Assembly (NCBI GenBank): GCA_018814305.1
Contig: JAHJAA010000054.1
Span: forward strand, 1-57,457
Length of the DNA: 57,457 nt
Origin: Pseudomonadota bacterium
GTDB taxonomy: Bacteria > Desulfobacterota > Desulfobulbia > Desulfobulbales > JAGXFP01
Reading direction: 5' to 3'
Below the pieces are notes generated by a model. The model did not search any database and was not told the DNA's origin. It saw only the letters and a list, made by a program, of their open reading frames with translations. A program made the translations under genes and the position numbers. Positions 52,901 to 57,457 of the stretch are shown here, in pieces (the stretch's first letter is position 1; each line of letters starts with the position of its first letter).

Positions 52901-53212
52901 TTGAATGTCATGGGCATCACTCCCGATCAGTTGCAGATTCAGGCCCTGGAACAGTGCATTGCCGATCTCGATAATCAACAAATCGCCCTGACCAGACAGG
53001 TTTCCGACTTCGGTGCCAGGGCTAACCGCATATCGATCCAGACCAGTATCTTTAATTCCATTGAACTTGGCACCGTGGAAAGTCTGTCGGAAGTTCAGGA
53101 TACCGATATCGTCAGAGCGGTGATGGATCTGCGAGCCAAGCAGACGGCCTATGAGGCGGCGTTAAGTACGGCGGCCCAGGTCATGCAGTTGAGTTTGGTT
53201 GATTTCTTGTAA
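49907..53212 (+). CDS. flgL: Hook-associated protein 3 FlgL, giant form with two modules
   Basis: FlgL completes the hook-filament junction. The flagellin-like ends are clear: MRVTMRSSYQSIITNLNSLNSDLFSINNRISSGKEMSKLSDDP and, at the C-terminus, ESLSEVQDTDIVRAVMDLRAKQTAYEAALSTAAQVMQLSLVDFL. Usual FlgL has about 300 residues; this has 1101. Residues about 179-405 and 470-700 are two copies of the module in FlgK (KAANAVTAL; FFYLNGQPV; GDTTNGGANNTIVFQN; DATHNNGQIS; AELGLGGG). Residues about 695-755 resemble flagellin-IN motifs (VINGVDIFDAATMI). It starts 15 bases after flgK. The frame is intact, so it is a real large protein and not a fusion artefact. Confidence 0.93.
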   Translation: MRVTMRSSYQSIITNLNSLNSDLFSINNRISSGKEMSKLSDDPVSLALALGLRTTVVEIKQYQENLGFGDDVIAASEEALQQIKELTIRAKTLALQAINASQTPDTRASIASEAVNLFEQSVVLGNTQVNGKYIFGGYRSTGYTTEEPEPFIVDKRDGYLVSGGTPTIMNSTLTATVTNNAIAAGALAVNGNVVGVINTAAAVNGLNMTKAANAVTALSAADPAISATVTTLTSSGAVTDDPVNGVSSQFFFYLNGQPVTVVVPDGTSSVTAAVAAINGASDLTGVQAVAGDTTNGGANNTIVFQNLQPGDDSAIIVTDFQVLSAGGAALGFGNFNQVADATHNNGQISIGSSQSFTLTSPLVADDSILAELGLGGGGVGFNDDPGDGILGYGYSLAAGDLLVNGYATSAAVDDGISEVYGDSSAAAKAAVINAQSKDTGVSATVTPAVLGAFDKVEAGTGPGFLTGTVSNGAIAAGDLEINTFPLSAIAPGAVTNGLNTGKAYNVREVVNQFAAATGVTGRLTTLSAGGVAAGGTLTTVSFDLNGVPISFSTSTDPALDALSAIQTASNLTGVTAVLGNGNNGGAIGSVVLQNAVTGDESDIVITGFNSGVGSASTGLGNINQVVDATHNTGEISLSSATTIDLTSPNNLTNDFILDELGLGGGEAGTMIVGDMPNDGKLSFGSTPVLLNRGDLVINGVDIFDAATMIRGLDPDNQVINAINDKTALTGVTATRTGTGALMLSAIDGRNLHVQTSAMGESVTHLNGGSPPLPQDRVYSGYIQLFSDRRFTLEAPPTAGGYESGLASFGLAGGATNAGEPTDVAGDGRIDVVTIGRLDDYVRYAGDRLGDFEIKVGSRSTLAVGKNGYDAISQTGVFVTLKGFEKALLGQDFKQVTSVNTASAPSQNFAGGSSGLAGLGELVDGNFRITVTDYNFYNPRVLSTTIPVSAEYDSLDSVATKINGIPGIHSYVDDHGALRVEVDDPDRYSMNLQDESGNFLNVMGITPDQLQIQALEQCIADLDNQQIALTRQVSDFGARANRISIQTSIFNSIELGTVESLSEVQDTDIVRAVMDLRAKQTAYEAALSTAAQVMQLSLVDFL

Positions 53213-53370
53213 TAGAATCATTTTTGGTAACCTCGGTGCAGGTTATGGTGGTCGGTTTTCCCTTGGGAGACGGTGATTGATTTTAGTGGATCGGAAAAGG
53301 GATTTGTGAATAGAATGGGGCATTGCATGCTGGAAATTATGGAAACAAATGGCCAGGGAGGGCTTCCGCA

Positions 53371-53607
53371 ATGCTGGTACTGTCGAGGAAAGTCGGAGAG
53401 GCGATTGTTGTCGGTGATGATATCAGAATTAGAATCCTGGAGATGAAGGGCGGCCAGGTTCGGGTTGGGATTGAGGCCCCGGATCAGGTGGCGGTCCATC
53501 GTGACGAAATCTTTCAGAAGATCCTTGAAGAGAACAGGCGCGCGGCCAGTGAGGCCCCGGCAAATCTGGATGATTTGAGCGATGTCCTTGAGATCAATAA
53601 AGGGTAG
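53371..53607 (+). CDS. csrA: Carbon storage regulator CsrA
   Basis: CsrA binds GGA-containing mRNA leaders and blocks translation, for example of flagellin. The 78-residue protein begins [51 protein letters not shown], with the RNA-contacting Arg-Ile loop. The ATG at 53371 follows GGGAGG; a longer form would add an unconserved N-terminus. Immediately downstream is fliW, its antagonist. A 158-base gap separates it from flgL. Confidence 0.97.
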   Translation: MLVLSRKVGEAIVVGDDIRIRILEMKGGQVRVGIEAPDQVAVHRDEIFQKILEENRRAASEAPANLDDLSDVLEINKG

Positions 53608-53641
53608 GCCTTTGATGCTACCTGAGAGGAGGTGACGGGTC

Positions 53642-54097
53642 GTGGAAGCTGCGGTAGAGAACAAGACGATTGTCAATACAACACGTTTCGGCCAGGTTGA
53701 GATTGATCCGGACCGGGTGGTGACCCTGGTGGCCCCATTGTGGGGATTTCCCCATGCGACTCGGTTTTTTCTCCAGAAGCACAGCAATAAATCGCCATTG
53801 ATGTGGCTGCAGTCTCTGGATGATCCGGGTCTGGCCTTTGTGGTTAGTCCTCCGTCAGTGGTTTCGCAGGGCTATAAACCTGAAGTGAACGATGGGGTAA
53901 AATCGGAACTTATGATCGGTAATGACCGGGAGATGGATATTTTATTGATCCTGACCGTGCCCGGAGGACGCCCCCAAGATATGACGGCCAATCTTTTGGC
54001 GCCGGTGGTGATCAATGTTAAAAAAAGGTTGGCTCGTCAGGTTTTGCTCGATCCGAATCGGTATGATCCCTGTCATCCTGTTTTTGAGCGCCATTGA
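53642..54097 (+). CDS. fliW: Flagellar assembly factor FliW
   Basis: FliW binds CsrA and flagellin in a switch that ties flagellin synthesis to export. The 151-residue cytoplasmic protein has VNTTRFGQVEIDPDRVVTLVAPLWGFPHATRFFLQ, PLMWLQSLDDPGLAFVVSPP and ILLILTVPGGRPQDMTANLLAPVVINVKKRLARQVLLDPNRYDPCHPVF. It starts with GTG nine bases after GGAGGTGAC, and follows csrA by 34 bases. Its stop is 19 bases before the shared terminator. Confidence 0.95.
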   Translation: MEAAVENKTIVNTTRFGQVEIDPDRVVTLVAPLWGFPHATRFFLQKHSNKSPLMWLQSLDDPGLAFVVSPPSVVSQGYKPEVNDGVKSELMIGNDREMDILLILTVPGGRPQDMTANLLAPVVINVKKRLARQVLLDPNRYDPCHPVFERH

Positions 54098-54116
54098 AAA
54101 GGCGGAATTTGTTGAA

Positions 54117-54172
54117 GTTCTTGGCATAAAAAAACCTGAAGCGATCGCTTCAGGTTTTTTTATGCCAAGAAC
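54117..54172. terminator. Bidirectional terminator, perfect 56-bp palindrome
   Basis: A perfect 56-bp palindrome is centred on GCGATCGC (54141-54148), with CCTGAA arms and runs of seven A and seven T on either side. It has the U-run needed for intrinsic termination in both directions, between convergent fliW and flgM. Confidence 0.93.
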
Positions 54173-54185
54173 ACTGATCTCGGTT

Positions 54186-54509
54186 TTAGACATCGTAGGG
54201 CGCGTCGTTTAGAAAACTCTCCAGCATTTTGTTGGCAATATCCTTGGGGTCTATAGTGTATTCACCCCGAGCGATCAGGTCTTTAATAACATCGACCCGT
54301 TCGGATCTGATTGCCGGGGTTTCATCCAGAATAGAGCGAATAGTCTGGATGTCCCGGGATTCAGGAGAGAGTTCAACCCGATCAGTTGAGGCTGAGGAGG
54401 CGTTGGCTGGCTGGGCTCTGTTTCCAGAACCGTTTTCAGAGGATCGCTTCACTTCCGGCTTAGACTGGGTTTTGGTCTTCATCTGGGGATAAACATTGGT
54501 CAATTTCAT
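54186..54509 (-). CDS. flgM: Anti-sigma-28 factor FlgM
   Basis: FlgM binds sigma-28 (FliA) until exported through the hook. The 107-residue protein has a disordered, Ser/Asn/Lys-rich first half and the FlgM core DRVELSPESRDIQTIRSILDETPAIRSERVDVIKDLIARGEYTIDPKDIANKMLESFL. The last part of that core contacts sigma-28. It has GGAGAATTACC before the ATG. It lies convergent to the flagellar operon, at its end, an unusual but known placing. No fliA is in the window. Confidence 0.92.
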   Translation of the reverse strand: MKLTNVYPQMKTKTQSKPEVKRSSENGSGNRAQPANASSASTDRVELSPESRDIQTIRSILDETPAIRSERVDVIKDLIARGEYTIDPKDIANKMLESFLNDAPYDV

Positions 54510-54822
54510 GGTAATTCTCCGGACATCAAGGACTCTGCCCAGTAGGTTGGGTCATGTCGGCAGCAAAAAACTGCCACTTAATTGTATTCTGTCTGACTAA
54601 TCTATCGACAGATATTTAGCAGACATTAAGGAAAAAATGAAGAAGTACGTAAAAAAAGTTTTGGTTTTCCTCTTTTTCGCCTGGAATCGGTCCTGATCAT
54701 TCAATTCATAAAAGAACAGAGGGCTGTTGCTTGGGTTTGACAATTGCTCTAATATTATTTAATACGATTTTATCAGGAAGAGATCTTAATTAGATGCAAA
54801 ATATAACATAAGGAGCATACCC
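54510..54822. promoter_or_regulatory. Intergenic region with candidate promoter TTGACA 54737
   Basis: Divergent flgM and the zinc-ribbon-like gene share this 313-base, AT-rich region. A perfect TTGACA (54737-54742) faces the downstream gene, with AT-rich TAATAC 17 bases on. GGCAG/CTGCC with a loop CAAAAAA (54559-54575) is a small hairpin; its reverse strand looks like a sigma-54 site but the spacing is one base short. Confidence 0.45.
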
Positions 54823-55149
54823 ATGAAAATTTCCATTGATCGAAATGTTGTTGAACTCCATCCGGAAAATAATCAGGAGACTGCCGACCTGGAGATTCTC
54901 TGGCGGATCCTGATCGATTGTGCCAATGAAACCAAAAAGTTGACGCCGATTGGTGAGTACGTGCCGACCAAGAAGAATATGGCTCGTTTTACAATTGAAG
55001 GTGTGGCCGGCGGTCTTGCCGCGCCCTCAGAGCGGACCGCGGATGAAGACAGTACCTATATTTGCATGACCTGTAACAAATATACCAATGTCAATACGGG
55101 TGAGTCCGTCCCCGTATGCTGTGGGGTGCCGATGGAGCCGGTGGCATAA
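54823..55149 (+). CDS. Hypothetical protein with C-terminal zinc-ribbon-like Cys motif
   Basis: The 108-residue cytoplasmic protein has an acidic helical N-terminal part (ENNQETADLEILWRILIDCANETKKLT) and a C-terminal CMTCNKYTNVNTGESVPVCCGVPMEPV, where CxxC and CCG look like a rubredoxin or zinc-ribbon knuckle. The start follows AAGGAGCATACCC. I do not recognise the family. It has its own candidate promoter and lies 259 bases before the FKBP-type isomerase, with palindromic element F between. Confidence 0.75.
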   Translation: MKISIDRNVVELHPENNQETADLEILWRILIDCANETKKLTPIGEYVPTKKNMARFTIEGVAGGLAAPSERTADEDSTYICMTCNKYTNVNTGESVPVCCGVPMEPVA

Positions 55150-55159
55150 ATTGCCGGTG

Positions 55160-55267
55160 GTAACTATCCATCAGCACCACATCTTGCGGCGATCAGGCCG
55201 GCTCACGGAGGCGGGCTATGCATCGCCAGCCCGCTTACCGCAATCTGCGGCGCTGATGAACAGTTAC
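55160..55267. repeat. Palindromic element F (GGAG-core family)
   Basis: A 108-bp element with 30-bp imperfect terminal inverted repeats (55160-55189 and 55238-55267; they begin GTAACTATCCATCAGC). The core is GGAG-GCGGGCT-atgcatcgcc-AGCCCGC (55207-55234). Its core stem differs fully in sequence from those of elements A-E but keeps the same GGAG-hairpin layout. Confidence 0.8.
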
Positions 55268-55411
55268 AGTTCCAGATAATTGCTCCTTTTTCGGCAGGAT
55301 TTGGATAGTTCAGCAGGTGTTCTATTGATCCGGGTGGTTGAACGTCTTCGGCTGCATATCACCGGCTGCTTCGTAAAAAACATATTTTTGGCTTGGTAAG
55401 GAGAATTTTTG

Positions 55412-55843
55412 ATGTCCAAGGTCGTGAAAAAGGGGAGCCGCGTGACGGTCACCTATACCGGGAAGTTTGAGGATGGTACCGTCTTTGAGAGCAATGTCGG
55501 CCGGACTCCGCTGGAATTTAATGTTGGAAAAGGCAAGGTGATCAAGGGTTTTGAGAAGGGGGTGCTTGGCATGACCTTTGGCCAGACCAAAACCGTCACG
55601 ATGAAACCGGCCGATGCCTATGGTCAGAAAGATCCTGAACTGATCGTCACGGTCCCGGCCGGATATTTTCCCCAAGCTATCGATCCCGAGGTGGGTCGCG
55701 AGGTGGATTTTACCATTCCCGCCGGAGACATGATCCAAGGGGTGATCACCGCCATCGACTCGGAGGATATCACTGTGGACGGCAACCACCCCCTGGCCGG
55801 CAAAACCCTGATTTTTGAAATAAAGCTGATCGGGCTGAAATAA
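55412..55843 (+). CDS. FKBP-type peptidyl-prolyl cis-trans isomerase, SlyD-like
   Basis: The 143-residue protein has VKKGSRVTVTYTGKFEDGTVFESN, PLEFNVGKGKVIKGFEKGVLGM and the active-site arrangement of FKBP with a SlyD-like insert-in-flap (DPELIVTVPAGYFPQ...). NHPLAGKTLIFEIKLIGL is the conserved end. No His-rich tail and no signal peptide: it is a cytoplasmic chaperone/isomerase. GGAG lies eight bases before the ATG at 55412. It ends before a clear intrinsic terminator. Confidence 0.93.
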   Translation: MSKVVKKGSRVTVTYTGKFEDGTVFESNVGRTPLEFNVGKGKVIKGFEKGVLGMTFGQTKTVTMKPADAYGQKDPELIVTVPAGYFPQAIDPEVGREVDFTIPAGDMIQGVITAIDSEDITVDGNHPLAGKTLIFEIKLIGLK

Positions 55844-55914
55844 GGCGCGCGACGTGTGATCAGGGATCGGCAGCTCTACTCGTCATCGAGTATCTCTTTC
55901 AACGGTCACCAATC

Positions 55915-55945
55915 CCGGCCCCTCCTCAGGGGTCGGATTTTTATT
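55915..55945 (+). terminator. Intrinsic terminator after the FKBP-type gene
   Basis: A nine-base-pair stem CCGGCCCCT/AGGGGTCGG (55915-55923 with 55928-55936, one G-U pair) with loop CCTC is followed by ATTTTTATT. It fits a rho-independent terminator on the plus strand. Confidence 0.8.
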
Positions 55946-56111
55946 CATCCTCCTGTTGCTGGACGGTGGTCTTTTCGACGGCCTGATGAAAGGCCTTCAG
56001 AATGGTATGCATCTTCTGACATAAAGGACAATCGCAATCAACTTCATGCTCTTCTGAACCACTCCGGCAACAAGAACAGGCGTTGTGGTGATCATCATCG
56101 CGTACGTTCAT
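55941..56111 (-). CDS. Small Cys/His-rich protein (56 aa)
   Basis: A 56-residue reverse-strand frame begins with ATG after GGGGAGTTGAATC. It reads MNVRDDDHHNACSCC... and DCDCPLCQKMHTIL, with six cysteines (12, 14, 15, 26, 28, 31) and several His, followed by an amphipathic helix and an acidic end. This looks like a small metal-binding protein, perhaps a zinc or iron regulator accessory. No function is known to me. Its stop overlaps the terminator of the convergent FKBP-type gene by three bases. Confidence 0.75.
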   Translation of the reverse strand: MNVRDDDHHNACSCCRSGSEEHEVDCDCPLCQKMHTILKAFHQAVEKTTVQQQEDE

Positions 56112-56193
56112 GATTCAACTCCCCAGCTGATAATAAACCTTTCAGATTTTTTCTATTCACACGGGATTCTCTTGATAGGAATGGTCGCCATCA

Positions 56194-56439
56194 TCAGTAC
56201 GGCGGCTCTTCCTCCACCGGTGGTTGATCGCGATCCCGCATTTCCCCTTTGGTCTGGGCTGGGGTAGCCTTCAGGGAGAGGAACTTGCTGCCATCTTTCT
56301 TTGATTCCCGCACCCAGGCAGCCAGTTCGTATTCCTGACCTTCGATGTTGATCTTGCCCTTATACCAGGGGCGGGAGGGGTTCCCTTCCTGGTTGTTCTT
56401 GAACAGTACCCCGGTGTTCGTGTTGTCATAGTCGGCCAT
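56194..56439 (-). CDS. DUF736-like small protein
   Basis: The 81-residue protein begins MADYDNTNTGVLFKNNQEGNPSRPWYKGKINIEGQEYELAAWVRESKKDGSKFLSLKATP, the pattern of small DUF736-like proteins that may have an OB-type fold, and ends in an acidic, Pro-rich tail EEEPPY reminiscent of single-stranded DNA-binding proteins. GGAG eight to nine bases before the ATG supports this start over a longer form. Function unknown; a role in DNA binding is a guess. Confidence 0.75.
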   Translation of the reverse strand: MADYDNTNTGVLFKNNQEGNPSRPWYKGKINIEGQEYELAAWVRESKKDGSKFLSLKATPAQTKGEMRDRDQPPVEEEPPY

Positions 56440-56839
56440 GTTTTTTGCTCCTGATGGGTTGCCGGTTAGTAGAGGCAGGTTTTCCATACGAACGAATCAC
56501 CCAAATTGCAGCGTGTGAGGTGATGTTTATCTGAGCCTTGGTATTGAAAACCGGATGTTTACCGACCCATACAATACGACAATTTAGACCGCAAGCCAAT
56601 CAGGTGTTTGCTTCCTAAGAAAAAAAACCTTGGTTTCCTATTTGATGCCGCTTAATTTAGTCGGGGAATCCAAATCGTCAGGAAGGTCGGTTTCCAACTC
56701 CTGGAGCATAAAATGATCTGTTTCAGTTCGGTGGTACTATTTCAGGCTGATTATTCTGTGGAGAAATAATGGATAAAACGATTATATTCATATCGATTGT
56801 TATTTTTCCCCATCAACAAGCCTCAGGGAGGAAATACTC
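56440..56839. other. 400-base region without a recognised gene
   Basis: AT-rich intergenic DNA between divergent small genes. GGGAGGAAA (56827-56835) is the ribosome binding site of the next gene. I see no tRNA, RNA or repeat. Confidence 0.4.
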
Positions 56840-57232
56840 ATGAAAATGCTCTTGACCCTTTTGTTCGGACTTATCCCTTTTTTGGCCGGAGCCCAGGACT
56901 ACCAAGGCTTCAATCAGGCGGATATTGGAAAGATGATGCAGCAGGCGGAGATCCTCCAACAATGCATGGATAAAGTGGACAAGGCTGAGCTTGATGCCAT
57001 AGATCGCCGCTCCGAGGAACTTGAAGCAAAACTGAAGGCCTTATGTGAGGCCGGCAAGCGTGATGAAGCTCAGAATACGGCCGTGGCCTTTGGCAAAGAG
57101 ATCCTGGCTAACCCAGCCTTGGTGCAAATGAAAAAATGTGGTGATCTTACCCAGGAGATGCTGCCCCCTGAACAGCGGCAACCATCGGAATATGACTTTG
57201 ATTTTTCTCAGAACCATGTCTGTGACGAATAA
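56840..57232 (+). CDS. Exported helical protein of unknown function
   Basis: The 130-residue product has a signal peptide (MKMLLTLLFGLIPFLAGA) and a mature helical part with DRRSEELEAKLKALCEAGKRDEAQNTAVAFGKEI. Four cysteines (42, 68 and two near the end: KKCGDL, HVCDE) could form disulfides in the periplasm. No domain is recognised. GGGAGGAAATACTC precedes the ATG. It has no close neighbour. Confidence 0.75.
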   Translation: MKMLLTLLFGLIPFLAGAQDYQGFNQADIGKMMQQAEILQQCMDKVDKAELDAIDRRSEELEAKLKALCEAGKRDEAQNTAVAFGKEILANPALVQMKKCGDLTQEMLPPEQRQPSEYDFDFSQNHVCDE

Positions 57233-57393
57233 CCGATTCCATCGAGACCTAAGTATTTGAGTCGGGGGGCGAAGGGGGATGTTGGATGTCCCTCATGCTC
57301 CCTGCAATAAAACTTAGGGGCTCAGAAAATGCTGATATACCATAACGCATCCCGCCTTCGGGCCATCTTGGGTCGCGCCTCAATCGCAGGTAA

Positions 57394-57422
57394 GCGAGGA
57401 ATCGAGACTCCGAAATCCTCGC
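57394..57422. repeat. Hairpin GCGAGGA/TCCTCGC near the window end
   Basis: A seven-base-pair stem (57394-57400 with 57416-57422) lies in otherwise gene-free DNA. The following CTGCTGCTACGCCTG resembles the core flank of the palindromic elements, so a seventh copy may begin here and be cut by the window edge. Confidence 0.35.
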
Positions 57423-57457
57423 CGTAACAGCGACAGCGGTGTCTGCTGCTACGCCTG

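Noticed and set aside
54545-54580. Sigma-54-like TGGCAG...TTGCT upstream of flgM
   Set aside because: GG and GC are nine bases apart instead of ten, and the sequence is a small hairpin GGCAG/CTGCC.
57300-57457. Possible seventh palindromic element at the window end
   Set aside because: CTACGCCTG resembles the core flank, but the partner arm lies outside the window, so it cannot be confirmed.

Overview
The window looks like chromosomal DNA of a motile, anaerobic or microaerophilic Gram-negative bacterium, most likely a Desulfobacterota member close to the Desulfobulbales. The clues are a selenocysteine-containing SelD, a rhodanese-rubrerythrin fusion, a CsrA/FliW pair behind a sigma-54 type flagellar operon, an LbtU-type porin beside nikR, and a dispersed set of palindromic intergenic elements. 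The lineage is an inference from gene content. I see no rRNA, tRNA, CRISPR array, phage or complete insertion sequence.

Layout. 0-5.3 kb: a truncated IS110 transposase, an exported protein, then a reverse-strand block with an MBL/beta-CASP hydrolase, a Ca/Na antiporter, a LapA-like membrane protein, a DUF5661-like protein and a CorA variant. 5.4-12.6 kb: a reverse-strand biosynthetic run of HPF-cold-shock fusion, nadA, a cysteine desulfurase, glmS, a BioH-like/BioC fusion and bioD. 13-17.3 kb: forward genes for a Cys-rich micro-protein, rhodanese-rubrerythrin, zwf, pgl, a small haem-motif protein and an AT-rich orphan. 17.3-23 kb: paired palindromic elements, a TPR-methyltransferase, a membrane MutS-like ATPase, nagZ and queC. 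23.2-29 kb: porin and nikR around a shared control region, a HTH/Cys-cluster protein, sfsA, an FlhB C-terminal homologue, a TSUP exporter and selD. 29.6-41.7 kb: signalling genes, including an 1851-residue pseudokinase/ATPase/histidine kinase with its response regulator, plus lipoproteins and a methyltransferase. 42-54.5 kb: the flagellar operon flgF-G-A-H-I-J-N-K-L-csrA-fliW, starting at a sigma-54 type promoter and ending at a perfect 56-bp palindromic terminator shared with convergent flgM. 54.8-57.5 kb: small proteins, an FKBP-type isomerase, and a fragment of repeat-rich DNA.

How parts work together. The flagellar block encodes rod, L- and P-ring and hook-junction parts, the export chaperone FlgN, the anti-sigma factor FlgM, and the CsrA/FliW switch that links filament assembly to translation. 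FlgK and FlgL are greatly enlarged by a shared module of about 220 residues, once in FlgK and twice in FlgL. NikR, a NikR-like operator and the porin suggest nickel-controlled outer-membrane uptake. SelD is read through an in-frame UGA followed by a SECIS-like hairpin, and is followed by a TSUP transporter.

The least explained signal is a family of at least six intergenic elements (108-175 bp). Each has a long inverted repeat at its ends and a central GGAG-plus-hairpin core. Outer arms and core stems differ in sequence between copies but stay self-complementary, which points to selection on a folded RNA or single-stranded DNA form.
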